Assembly: GCA_036924285.1 (NCBI GenBank)
Contig: JAYKYS010000018.1
Coordinates: 4,588,001 to 4,652,000, forward strand
DNA: 64,000 nt
Source of the DNA: Asterella californica
Taxonomy: Eukaryota > Streptophyta > Marchantiopsida > Marchantiales > Aytoniaceae
Direction of reading: 5' to 3'
The translations under genes and the position numbers were made by a program. This document shows, one piece after another, positions 48,573 through 60,675 of this stretch; within the stretch, counting starts at the first letter, position 1, and each line of letters starts with the position of its first letter. The notes under the pieces were generated by a model. It was not told where the DNA came from, did no database searches, and worked only from the letters and a program-made list of their open reading frames with translations.

Positions 48573-51500
48573 ATGGCTTTTTCTACAGCAGCTCGAAAGC
48601 TACTCGACACTGTTAGGCCGCTGACGGGCTTTTCTGCTACTGTTGCCAAGAGATCATGGCGGAAGGACTGCGTTGATGGCGTGGGTCCCAGATTCGTCAG
48701 AGATGGCTTGGCAGGCTCCGCTTCTTCCAGGTTTTACTCTTCCTTTAGAGCTTCGCCGGCGATACTCAAGTCCAGGAGCGATCTGGATATCGTCGAGGTT
48801 GGTATACTTTCTCAACCCGATTTTTCGTTATGTTGAGGAAGAGACAGTATACTGCCGTACATAAGCTACTCAGAGTCACTTTGACGTCTGGTGTCGCTAA
48901 GTAAGCAGATTTTGTGAGAGTTAGAAACATCGGCTACGTTGGGTCAGAGCTACTGGCATCCTTCAGAGCACATTACTCTGCCTTGACATTCAGAAGCTTT
49001 GCGTAACTATAGCAGTATTAAAATTCGGAGAAGCAAACAGTCATTCAGTTTATGGATAAGAGATTATAACACAGCTTTACGGGAGAATGCAAGAACTCTG
49101 CGTGTTCTTCGGTGACGTGTACGCTAGCTCAGTACCATCCAAGCACTCGGTTGCCATACAACCTCCAGACTGAATTTTTGTCGACGTTTTACCGCATTCA
49201 GCGGAAGTTGCCTCGCGGAGACATGGCTTGACTAGAGGCCGTAGAGGGGTCATGTAGGTGGTTTTGACCAAGTTGTGAACTGATTCATGTACTAGTATTA
49301 CACCAGGAATAACGTTCTTTACTTCTGTTCTTTAACTTGTCAGGTTGCACCCTTCCCAGGAGCAACGATAGCCTATACGGAGGACCTGCAGTTTGTTTCC
49401 AAGACTTGTCCTTCGACTGTGCCTTGCTACCGGGTTCTTTCGGATTTTGGCGAGGAGTTAGCCAAGGATGTTCCCCAAGTAAGCTTTTCCAGCCTGCCTT
49501 TAACTGATTCCTACATAATTCTGAAATATTTTGTCCATCCCCTTATGTCTTAACGAAGTGTCTAGTAATTGTCCACAACTGAGATGATGATTATCTCATC
49601 ACGTGGCTCTGGTATTCTAAGGGGGCATTTCTCTGACAATATGTAATGCAGTGGATTCACATTGTGCCCTCCAGTTTCTTATTTATTCCGCAAGCTTGTG
49701 TTAGATTAAGGGCCTTTACTCGCAGTTTAATGGGTGGAGACTTGCTAAGGAATGAAACGGCATTAAGCTTTTGATTCGCATGGCTTCTTCGAGAAATCTG
49801 TTTGGCTTTATATGATCCCGGCCTAGTATTAAATTATCATGTCTTTAGCTATCGAGCTCCCCCGGTAGTTCACTTGGGGGATGTTGCGTGGTTAGGTACA
49901 CCGTTCAAGGTTGACAATTCTACGTCGCGATTGTTTGTCCTTCCGGTTGGTTTCCGTCCATCTTATAAGTGATAGTTTGGTTGATGTAGCGAACAATATA
50001 CTACTTTTGCAAACAAAGTAACGTCGATAATTACTTCATATAGCTTGAGAAGGCAATGGCGCAGAGGATGTATGAGCAAATGGTTACTTTGCAAGTGCTC
50101 GACAGTGTGTTTTACAACGCTCAAAGGCAAGGAAGATTTGGGTTTTATGCTACGTGTACGGGTGAGGAAGCTCTGAACATCGCTTGTGCTGCAGCCTTGA
50201 GTGACACCGATACGGTGTTCCCTCAGGTAAGAAGACCATGTTGGTTAAACAGATGCGCATTTTAGAATCTATTGGTTTCTTTTAATGACTTCATTTCTTC
50301 TGGAAGCAAGTATTAGAAGGGCACCAGCATAAGTGTGAAGGTCTTGCTGTACGGTAGTACTGGTTACCTGCGACTTTGTTTTTGTTGAGTTCCTGTTTTT
50401 TAGTGAGCATGAGCTAGTAGATAGGACACTCTCGAAAGAAAGAGTCACAAGCTTGTCCCCTGTGTCCCTCCTTCTGGATGACGTATTGAGACACCAGCTG
50501 TTCATGGCAGTATCGTGAACCTGGTGTTTTGTTATGGCGAGGCTACAGGCTGCAAGAGTTTGCTGACCATTGTATTGGTAACCATCAAGGTCACGGCAAG
50601 GGTCGGCAGATGTCCATTCATTACGGGTCAAGCAAGCTCCACTATTTTACAGTTTCTTCAGTTTTAGCGTATGTACTCTGCTCCTTAACCTCGTGATATA
50701 TTTCGAAGCAGCTATCTCGCATGTTCTCACCGTCAGTCTTCTGAAGTATAATAGCGATCTTAGCCTCCGGCATGTGACGACATCCTTTCACACACAAACC
50801 CTCAATCGGCAGAACTCAAATTCCACATGCAGTAGGAGCTGGATACTCTTTGAAGATGGAGAACAAGAAACGATGCAGTGTTACGTTCTTCGGCGAAGGT
50901 GCAGCAAGTGAGGTACCTAAATTCGCGCCTCGGACGTTGTGTTTGATCTTTAGTCAAAGTGTATGTTGGCTTCTTAAAGGCTTTTGTTAGCAGTCATGGG
51001 AACCAGAAGAAAAATCGAAGATGATATATTATCTAGTTTGCGCTTCGTCACGTAGAATCCGTACTGGCCTAAACCATACATTTCGTTGACCAGTATGACA
51101 AACGTACTAATTGTGATGAATATGATTCTATTACTGCATGCTTACAGGGTGACTTTCATGGAGCTGTGAACTTTGCTGCCTGTTTGGAGGTGCCTGTTCT
51201 CTTCATCTGCCGTAACAATGGCTGGGCAATTAGTACTCCGGCTTCTGAGCAGTATCGAGGTGGGCCCTCTGCCACTGGCTGAGTATCGGCGTCACTGTTC
51301 AGATCCAACGCTCACTGTGTTCGGATATTCTGTAACGGTAGTCCTGTGTCCAGTATGTATGACCGAGGAAGGGCATTGAGAGGAAGTGAGCACCGCTTTT
51401 CAAATGTGATTACTGTTGTTTGGTTCCATCAGTGGGTTGAGATCAATGATGTTCGGTGAAGCAGGTGAGAGGGAAAGCAACGAAGGGGTGAACTGAGTTG

Positions 51501-52345
51501 CTGTTGACTTCATTGCTGTTTTCGTTCAATTCAGGAGACGGGATTGCTGGCAGGGGTCAAGCTTATGGAGTTAGGAGTATTCGGGTTGATGGCAACGATG
51601 CTCTTGCTGTTTTTGCAGCAGTCAAAGCTGCTCGGCAGCTTGCTGTGGAGAACAATGAACCTGTCATTCTTGAGGTAAGATGGGACAAGTTGTGTTCGTG
51701 CTGAGTTTCGTTTCAATCTAGTCAGAGTGGCAATTAACTTTGAACTTCATCGCTGTGTAGCTAATGACTTACCGCGTCGGCCATCATTCAACTTCTGATG
51801 ATTCAACTAAGTATCGTGACGTGGAAGAAATCCGTTACTGGAACGAAAGGCGCGATGGCGTCGCTCGCTTCAGGAAATGGCTAGAGTCGAAGGATTGGTG
51901 GAATAAGACGGTAGATGAACAGCTCAGGAAAGATCTTCGTGCGGAGGTAAACGCTTTTTAACACCTTGGATACAAAATATGTTCTACATTTTGGTGCTGA
52001 GTTGGTGAGCCCGATTTTCAGGAACTGCCATCGTTAGTTAAGAGCTTGAAAGTTATTGGGCATGACCATGAAGCGAACTGTTTCATGAAAGTCTTGTGAT
52101 TACTACGTTTTGTGAGCATATACTTGTATCATGAGACTTTGACAGCTGTATACTGAACCGATGAAACGTTGGACCAGGTAATAGCATGTCTAGCGGCTGC
52201 TGAAGCTAAGGAAAAGCCTCCCTTGGCAGATCTCTTCAGCGATGTCTACGACTCCCTACCGAAAAGCCTTGCCGAGCAGGAACAACTGATACGGAAGGCT
52301 GTACAGAAGTGTCCTGAGATATACCCTACGGGTATACCGCTGTAG
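48573..52345 (+). CDS. BCKDHA: Branched-chain 2-oxoacid dehydrogenase E1-alpha, mitochondrial, 9 exons
   Basis: Encodes 468 residues. The E1-alpha/beta heterotetramer uses thiamine diphosphate to decarboxylate the oxoacids of leucine, isoleucine and valine and passes the acyl group to E2 lipoate. Exons: 48573-48797, 49344-49478, 50044-50226, 50511-50668, 50813-50912, 51148-51259, 51535-51674, 51761-51946, 52178-52345; phases all agree. Residues 1-70 (rich in Arg, Ser, Ala) look like a mitochondrial presequence. Hallmarks: [45 protein letters not shown]. The thiamine diphosphate motif runs from GEG (261-263) through SEGDFH to NN (290-291). The regulatory loop is [12 protein letters not shown] (355-366), whose serine is phosphorylated in the animal enzyme. 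GEG rather than GDG is unusual for plants. Length matches the family. No defect is seen. Confidence 0.93.
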
Positions 52346-53569
52346 AACGTGGCGCTCAAATCCGAGGCAATTTCAGTTGGCTAGTTACTTCACACCACCG
52401 GGTGCACGTTTTCTGCGACTTCTCACACTATCTGGATATGGTGTTGGGAAGGGTATCCTATACTTTTGAGTGTATATAGTCCACTCTACTGAGAAGTTCA
52501 TGTATCGGTGGAGAGATCTGTATAGTATCTACTAGATTCATCGAGGAATAGAACAGATCTGAGTGTGTTTCGAGTGGTTTGGGTTTGAGTGACCAAGAGA
52601 CGCGAGCCATCATTTCTCTGTGTGTGCGAGGAAAATTTAGTGAATAGTTTTCTTCTTGAATCATGTATATAAAGAAAATGTTTTATAGATGTTTTGGCGC
52701 GCGTCATTGAACTTATCATGGTTTTAGGTCGAGGAAGGGACGAACCATGTGCGTACCAGCCCAAGCATGTAAGCCCATTAAAGTATTCTGTGTAGGCACA
52801 CATCTTCTGAACAGCCTCGTGCGCAGTAATGAGTCTTAAATCTAGCGATCGGGACTGTGCTGAGGAAAAGTTAAGTTGTATTCGTCGACATATTCTCCTC
52901 TTCCAGCGTTGTAGACCTTAGCGCATAAGCATTGTGTCTAGAATGTGTAACTCATTGAGTTAGAAACTTGAGACATTGGTTGTGGATACCCACTGGTTTT
53001 GACATTGTGGGTTCAAATTTCCAATGAGCGTACGTGAGTTTGATGTTTGTTTGAGTATCCGGAAAGGTCCCCCAAACTCTCGAGATGGCACAAAAGCTTT
53101 TAGGAAGTGGGCATTCGTTTACTGGAAGTTGGTATCTTCTGCGGTTTTCGTTGTATGTTCAGGATGTTGAGCTGAGCTTGCAGTTTAACACATCAGGGAA
53201 ATTACAGAGAAAATCATCCAAGGACTGGAGAGGAAGCGCCAACACTCAGTATGACGCGTCGGACCACTTACTGGCAGTGACAGAACCTGATCTTCCTTTT
53301 CGGGGAGCTCCAGGGGGTTTAGTAATTGATTGCATTTATATGTTTTGTACTCTGTTAAAGCGCAAGCCTTTCGATTATTGTAATAATATATTTAACAGTC
53401 ATCATTAGAGAAAATGTGATAATCGTATAATATCTCAATTCATCCGATTACCCATAGAGGAGACGGCAACGCAAGTTATAACTCACCATATACACTTGTT
53501 TTGAGTATCAGAAGGTAAAAAGAAGGCAGAGCAATGTTGTTCATAAGCCGGTAAGCTATAGAAGAAGAT
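52346..53569. other. 3' flank of the E1-alpha gene
   Basis: Probably 3' UTR and spacer. The 107-codon frame at 53085-53408 has no recognisable domain and no splice partner; I do not call it. Confidence 0.4.
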
Positions 53570-53715
53570 CTGTAATTGAGATGGTTGAGTCTCAGACCTC
53601 TAAACATAACGTCTGGGGTTCAAACCCTCCTGCACTTCGATTGGAAGTGCAATTAAATCATTGTCGTGTGAAACGTCAGGAAGGGATAAACGGACAAAGA
53701 TAAAACGTTTACATA
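53570..53715 (+). repeat. tRNA-derived SINE, copy 3
   Basis: TGTAATTGAGATGGTTGAGT (A-box side), CAGACCTCTAAAC, then GGTTCAAACCCTCCTGC (B box) at tRNA-like spacing, followed by TCGATTGGAAGTGC and an A-rich end. Shares long identical words with the copy at 23393. Confidence 0.65.
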
Positions 53716-54088
53716 AAAGAGAAAAGTTTCTGTTATACAGTAACATTTCTAGGGGTTATTAAAAGGAGATAACCGAAATTTCAGTAATTTCAATGACTTC
53801 GTGAATTTTGCTGCACTTTTTGAGTTGAAATTTTGAATTTATAGATTAGATCATTCCAAGGTTCCCTACTGCCTACTCATGCTTCTTAACATATGTTTTG
53901 AATTCAAATTAACATTTTAGCATTAGAGTCTCTAAACAAACATAAACCATAATCGAAAGATTATACTATTCCAAAGCTGACTTGGATTAAGAGGCCAAAG
54001 TTTTCACCGTTTTAAACAAATAGTCGTAGACGCAGTCGAGAACAACAACACCACGCCGAACACGGTTCGGGTGAAGAAAATATTTAAT
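53716..54088. other. Spacer, no gene recognised
   Basis: AT-rich. On the minus strand a TTTT run (plus-strand AAAA at 54077-54080) lies just past the tRNA gene and can serve as its Pol III terminator. Confidence 0.5.
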
Positions 54089-54113
54089 TGCGGTGAGCGT
54101 GGATCGAACACGC

Positions 54114-54156
<43 letters not shown>

Positions 54157-54161
54157 CCCGC
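54089..54161 (-). tRNA. tRNA-Phe (GAA)
   Basis: A 73-base gene on the minus strand. The acceptor stem GCGGGGA pairs with the 3' end (TCACCGC plus discriminator A) apart from a tolerated wobble. The D arm contains AGCTCAGTTGGGAGAG (A box). The anticodon stem-loop CAGACTGAAGATCTG has anticodon GAA. GGTCGCGTGTTCGATCCACG covers the T arm and B box. No intron is present. The sequence agrees with the standard plant nuclear tRNA-Phe. A TTTT tract lies within 12 bases downstream. TFIIIC, encoded elsewhere in this window, would recognise its internal promoter. Confidence 0.97.
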
Positions 54162-55723
54162 GCCTTGACAGCGATATGGAACGGCTTTAATTAGTACTGA
54201 TTTATGGCTGTTTACGAGTTTCACGAAGCTAACAAGTTCAGGCTCTCCATTGGTTAGTTTAGACTTCTGATGAAACAGTCGAGCCAATCGACCAGACAGC
54301 AGATGCATTCCGGAGTTGCTCTGTAAAGCTGGCGTAACGTCCCTGAAGCTGGGACGAGTGTCCAAAAGCTCAAACAAACGTGTAAAGCGTGAAAAAGCAG
54401 TTAGCTCGCGGTAGATCAAAGATAAAAGATTTTAGTTATCCTTGAAAATTTGCTTTAAACTTAAAATGCTTGAGGCACAAAGTAGTGGATTTCTGGGCTA
54501 CTGATTCAGCTATCATAGCAGGTCATCTACCATCTTCCGTGACAGGATGACTAATCAAGTTTATTATAGACAATAAAATCTGAAGAGTACTGTTAAAATA
54601 TATGATCGTGACGTCTAAAGAGTTTACAAAACTTAAAGTAGTAACTTACTAGGTTAATAATGAAGGTGTATTTGCAAAAAGAGACTATAAGTCTTTCACG
54701 GTGACTGTTTGACACTGAGATTAGCTTCGTCTTGTCACTGAATTTTTTTATTTATCCTTCCAACAAAAAGATATTAACATCTTGGTTCATTATAACAATT
54801 GAAGGTAAACAAATGGTTGCAAACTATTCAGGCGAGTGTAATATGATCAGTCCCACAATCACTGGCCCGGGGTTTGCTTCAGTGGAGAGAGGAGCACCTT
54901 CTGTATTTGTGTACTAATAAAAGCACTCTGAAAATTACAATCGTTTTCAACTTAAAGTTCTTGGGCACAGAAACCTTTACTATGATTTTAAATAATCAGG
55001 AGACCCGTAAAAACAATTTACTTGCATTTCACATCAGTTGAAGAAATCCATATTTAAACTTTAAAGTGGTTAACGTGGCAACACTTATTCCTTCATCAGT
55101 ATGCAAGTTGAACAATAAACTCTAGATCATCGAACATATAAACATCATAAAAGAAGATCCTGTAATGCATATTATGCAACATAGTTACCAAAATCATATA
55201 ATATCCGATCCAGATATTAACCTGAATTATCAGATTCTGAGTCTTACTTTTACCAAAACTAAAGGTCAAACAGTTCAATAGAAGTTTATCTCCTTCAATT
55301 AGTTTTTGTCTCTGTTAAATTAAATGTTTCTGCACAGCTCATAATTCATTTTCAAGTAACTCTTCAGTACTACATTCAACGTTACCTTGAGCTTGTGAGT
55401 CGACATTTTCTATATTATTACTCTGATAATTTACTGATAAGAAATTATATCTTCGCAGTCGAAGCAAATGTGCAAATTGTACTGGTAAGTAGCTGGCAGT
55501 CACATGTTGAACGTTTACAAACACTAAGCTAGAGCACAATGTCAGGGAATCCGGATACGAATGAGTCGACGAGAGTAGTTTAACTCTGATAACATGACAC
55601 TATTATTAGTACCACAGAAATTTGCGAGCTGTGGCACAAAGATTATGAGACAGTGGAACAAACTCGGAGCAGGTTCTGATCAGTGATAGATATTGATGTT
55701 CTATTAGCTAGCCTGCCAATCCA
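54162..55723. other. AT-rich spacer
   Basis: No supported gene. The 111-codon minus-strand frame at 54084-54419 overlaps the tRNA gene and is fortuitous. Other frames at 54732-54917 and 55339-55539 are not recognisable. Confidence 0.4.
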
Positions 55724-57583
55724 AGATTTTCAAGCGAAATTCCAATTCTGCTCCATTACCAAACAAAAACATGATCTATACTTCCTTAACTTGGAACTTC
55801 TTTCTGTGGAATAGATGCACAACAAACAGATCTCAGCGGAATTTTGGTGAGAAAGGACCATCGCTTCTTCGTACTGATATTTACAAAATAGAAGCAGGAA
55901 AAGGTCTGTTCGGTCGTTCGTACTCTACTCTACTCGAGTCACTTTCACTTAGAAGACTCGACTACTACTCTCTTGTTGAAGCATGAGTGAACGCTGATTT
56001 CCTCCCACCACGGCCCTTAACAACGCATCGGCAATGTCTCGGTCATACTGATGCAGCTGACCCGACGAATCCCGGTAGTGAACCCGTGCCGAGGCGTTCC
56101 CCTTCGATGGTGGAGCTTCCAACAACTGATTCAGAATCACACAAGCCAGAAGGAAGGCTTACACGGGAATACTCTCGTGAGTTTTTCCGAGCAGGATAGA
56201 TGCAGCTGTAGATAGACAGACAACAAAAGCAAACAGATTACTATCACAAATAGCAAGTAGATAGTTGACGTGGAGAATCTGCTGCGGTGGAAGTACATCG
56301 ATGATTTTTATCGGCCTTCTCTGGCCACTGGATACAGCAACTTGCTCCATATTAATCAAATCCGCAGTGTATCGAGCACCCTCGGGGTGCACCGTCGACG
56401 TAATTCTACCCAGGTCGATGGAACTTAGACCTTCGTGGACTGCATCACGTATCAAAGAATCGTGCGCCTTCTGATACTGACACCACTTCGTATCATCCCT
56501 CCACCACACTCCTACCCCTGTAGGATTCGCGCATGGCTGCAGAACGCACATTTTTCTCACAGAGCGGTCGACGTCGCCGATGAGAGCGAGAGAGGAGTCG
56601 CGATCGAACGTCCCGTGAAGCGTCCAGAGCAGGGAAATATAAGAGCTCGATAACTACCCCTGTCCTTATATTCGATCGGGCACGGCTGTGTGTAGTTCTA
56701 CTCGCTTAGAAAGACCTCGAAATGTGTTTAGAGGACATACTAGACAGAACCAAAGAGAGAGCGGCGACGGCTCCTCGATTCACCCGCAATAATCACACCC
56801 CATATCTCTCTTTCCGAGCCGCCGCCGGAAAGCTGAGCTTTGCGTTTAAAATCTGCGACACGACAAGCTGAAGTTGCATTCTTTTGTGAATTCTCTTCAC
56901 TCAGACCATCTACGCTTCCCTAGTTACACAAAAATGTATGATATGATGAGATGCATCTTTTGAAATGAAATTAATGTTTGAGATCAACTCTAATTACATT
57001 TTTTGCTCGGAGGGTGAATGAATGTAGATTGATTTGGTACTATGTTACATCATATGTAAGAAGTACTAAACACTCCATAAATTTGATTAACACCCAGGTG
57101 GAAGTATAAAAGCAAAGTAGTTGTCAAGAACTAATCAGTCATATACTATTTAATTTAGTATAAAGCTTTGGGAGAGCTTTGATTTAATTCCTTATTTAAC
57201 CTATTCTGTTCTCGTAACGCTATTATGTAAGCAAAAGTATTTTGGATATAACTTTTAGATTTCTTTGTTCGCAGAAAGCCCACTTGCAGAACGAAGTCCT
57301 CATGGTTACGAGACATGTTTAGAGGGACATCTGGGCTTTAAAGACAATAAGTAAGTGTTACACTAATACACTTTCATTATCATGTGATAGATCTAGAACT
57401 TTTTGGAGTATCTCACCTGCTGAGTGTTTTGATTATCCACTTTTTTCTATTTTTCTATTTGATCACATGCAGATCTGTGTTTTAATTACATCATATTGAC
57501 TCCAAACAGGTTGTTTTATGCTTAGCCTAGTAGTTCATCTAATTTAAAAGACGGTGTTATCTGTTTAGTAATCTCTTGCTTTT
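55724..57583. repeat. Left arm of a large inverted duplication
   Basis: Reverse-complement counterpart of 59065-62618. Matching blocks include 55724-55980 with 62363-62618, 55981-56820 with about 60420-61246, 56830-57240 with 59470-59925, and 57300-57583 with 59065-59350. Relative to the right arm it lacks about 1.1 kb (61247-62362) and about 0.49 kb (59930-60415). Substitutions and small indels are spread over the arm. Confidence 0.9.
55949..56551 (-). pseudogene. Truncated copy of the WWE-domain gene
   Basis: Exon 1 (56270-56551) is open and matches the intact copy almost residue for residue, including the WWE signature VGVWWRDDTKW. Exon 2 starts at 56125 after a preserved acceptor but is cut at about 55981, where a 1.1-kb deletion joins it to what is 3' flanking DNA in the other copy. 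The frame then ends at 55949 after about nine unrelated residues. The second WWE-like domain is thus incomplete and exons 3-4 are missing. A TATA-like ATATAAGG is kept upstream near 56665. It could still be transcribed. Confidence 0.8.
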
Positions 57584-59064
57584 TGCACGGTCATATAGAC
57601 TAGTCATCGAAGGACACGTCCGCTTGTTTTCTTGGTTCTGTTGGTCCACTTGGCAATTAATTCCTGTATTTTATGCTATCATTTTACTACTATTCAATCT
57701 AGAGATATAGAAAAAGTATATTAGTATAAATATAGATATTGTGATTATTTTTATAGAGATTTCTGAAAATATTGTCGAGTCGTCTACTGACATGTTGTGT
57801 GCATCTGCAAGCGAATATTGCGTACTTGTACACATTTTTACCAACATTAATCTCGAGAAACTTACTTGTATGAATCTCAATTTAAATGTTTATTTTCTAG
57901 AAAAATATACCGGGTTTAAATAAATAAATAAATATACGAATCATGAAAAGACACGTCTTGTATTTTAGATGATTCTCACTGGTCCATGTGGAAACTATTT
58001 TCTTGTATATAACCTAAGAATATTATCACTATTGGATCTAAAGATATGTAACACGTATAGTCACATAGTGTTATTAATATGGGTATTATGAGGAAGTACA
58101 ATCAATCGTCAATATCTCTGGATAAGTATTTCGAGAATAGTATAATTTTTTATTAGTATTTACCCTATATATATTGTTTATCTAGATTAATTTTCCACAT
58201 ATACGTAGAATATTTCTTACATGGAGATTGAGATAAATGAACCATAAAAATTTAACCGATATAGGAATTACATTTATAATTTCTCTAGATTAAGAAAAAC
58301 CCTGTTGCATTTCCTCTGGTGATCGTAATCTCCACTTTAAAGTGAACTTATCTAGAGAAATGAAGCATTTTCCTATATCGTATTTTTGGTATTTACTTGT
58401 ACCACTTTGATATATAGCTTTTCAAGTAACATCATTATTGACAAATGAAGACTGTGGTAACCTATAACCTAAATAGAGATAGTAACGCGTTTAAGTTTAA
58501 AAAAGATTATAACATGGTATTTTATAAGAACAAAAACAAACTAAGGTTTTATTTTATAAGATGGTATTTTAATTAGCATCCGACTCTCACTTGGTTTTGA
58601 CATATAAATGGAAGTGAGCCCAGAGTGTTTTGGTCAGACATTTGAACAAGATTTTCTTTTTCACAACTTTCTTCTGAAGATCTTTCCATTTTGAAGTTTT
58701 TTGAACTCTTGTTAATAATTTCAGTTAAACTAAACAGAATTACTCTATAGAAAAAATTTGTAAATAATATTTTATACTTAATTTTTGCTAGTATTATAAA
58801 ATTATAACATAGAATTGCTATTGGAATGCAAAGATTTCTTCTTACGTAACAGAACAATTGGTAAGAAAATCTATAATGATTTCTGGTGACAAACGAGGAT
58901 TATTTGAGTTTATTTAGCTTGTTTATAATCTATTGCATCACATTAAGAGCAAAGACAAAGACAACTTGTCGATATCATGACCAGATATTATTTAATAATG
59001 TTCATCGTTTCATCATTTTCTTGTTCAACTTGAAAGAAGACAAGCTAATCAGATTAAGGAATGC
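57584..59064. other. Spacer between the inverted arms
   Basis: About 1.5 kb of AT-rich DNA with no homology between its two sides. The 94-codon minus-strand frame at 58573-58857 has no recognisable domain. Confidence 0.45.
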
Positions 59065-59265
59065 ATAAAAAACAAGAGTTTACTAAACAGACAACACCGT
59101 CTTTTAAATTAGATGAACTACTAGGCTAAGCATAAACAACCTGTTTGGAGCCAATATGATGTACTTAAAACAGAGATCTTCATGTGATCAAATATAAAAA
59201 CAGAAAGAAGTGGATAATCAAAACACTCAGCAGGTGACTCCAAAAGTTCTAGATCTACCACCTGA

Positions 59266-59310
59266 TCATGAAAGTGTATTAGTGTAATCATGAAAGTGTA
59301 TTAGTGTAAC
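59266..59310. repeat. 22-bp tandem duplication
   Basis: ATCATGAAAGTGTATTAGTG is repeated twice in direct order. The left arm of the inverted duplication has a single copy, so this arose after the arms separated. Confidence 0.85.
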
Positions 59311-59769
59311 TTGTTGTCTTTAAAGCCCAGATGCCCCTCTAAACATGCCTCGTAACCATGAGGACTTCATTCTGCAAAGGGGCTTTCTGCGAACAAAGAA
59401 GTCTAAAAGTTATATCCAAAATACTTTTGCTGACAGAATTTAGTTACGAGAACAGAATAGGTTAAATAAGGACTTAATTCAAAGCTCTCCCAAAGCTTTA
59501 TACTAAATTAAATAGTATATCTTCACAACTACTTATTGAATATCCATTGAGAAGTTTTGGTGGTTTCTTGGACCTAACCTACAGTACACTGAGGAAAATA
59601 ATAATATTCTCTTCTTTGGTTTTATACCACACCTGGGTGTTAATCAAATTTATGGAGTGTTTAGTACTTCTTACATATGATGTACCATACTAGCATTCAT
59701 TCACCCTCCGAGCAAAAAATGTAATTAGAGTAGATCTCACACATTAATTTGATTTCAAAAGCTGCATCT

Positions 59770-59803
59770 CATTATATCATACAATTTTTTGTATGATATA
59801 ATG
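59770..59803. repeat. Perfect 13-bp-arm hairpin
   Basis: CATTATATCATAC and GTATGATATAATG are exact reverse complements around AATTTTTT. The left arm of the inverted duplication has only one half of it (near 56937-56955). Confidence 0.8.
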
Positions 59804-60554
59804 CGACGCGTGAGATGGTCTGAGTGAAGAGAATTCACAAATGAATGTGTGCAGGAACGTGCTAAAAGAATGCAACGTCAGCTTGTCGTGTAGCAGATTT
59901 TAAACCAGAAGCTCAGTTTTCGACTGACGACATTCAGGAAAAGGGGAAGGAATACCGAGAGAGAAGGATACAGTAGGTTCGCTGTAGTGGACTGCGTCGA
60001 GCTGGGTTAATCCACTGATGTACACTGCAGTCCATGGAAGAATTACTGACGCCGAGTAAGAAAGATCTTGGCCTTGCGAACAAGAGGTTTGCAATAACAG
60101 GCCGCTCAAAACCATGACTTTCTGGCAGTGAGACGCTCATTGCTATTGTTCTGTTCTCATGACAGTGCACGTGTAAATTCCGCCAACATCCGATGTCCCA
60201 TTAACTCGTGGCGGGCTGATCATGACGCCGTTCCCAGCTGCCAAGATGGTCCTTGTTTACCGATCCCGTACTCCCTTGTATGGATCCGAAGCTTAATGAC
60301 AGCACAACTCAGAAACCAGAGGAGTCGAGGCGGCACGGTAGCCGTGCATGGGAGGGGACTGCAATTGCAGTTCGTCTATTGCTGTGAATCCAGCCCGAGA
60401 TTGTTGATACTATTGGCGGCGGCTCGGAAAGAGAGATATGGGGTGTGAATCGAGGAGCCGTCGCCGCTCTCTCTTGGGTTCTGTCTAGTATGTCCTCTAA
60501 ACACATTTCGAGGTCTTTCTAACCGAGTAGAACTACACACAGCCGTGCCCGATC

Positions 60555-60563
60555 GAATATAAA
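60555..60563 (+). promoter_or_regulatory. TATA box of the WWE gene
   Basis: AATATAAAG lies about 115 bases before the ATG at 60676, which would give a leader of roughly 85-90 bases. The same site is kept, slightly altered, in the left arm. Confidence 0.55.
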
Positions 60564-60675
60564 GACAGGGGTAGTTATCGAGCTCTTATCTTTCCCTGCT
60601 CTGGACGCTTCACGGGACGTTCGATCGCGACTCCTCTCTCGCTCTCATCGGCGACGTCGACCGCTCTGTGAGAAA

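Noticed and set aside
54084..54419. 111-codon minus-strand frame over the tRNA-Phe gene
   Set aside because: It is produced by the tRNA gene and its flank and has no protein character.
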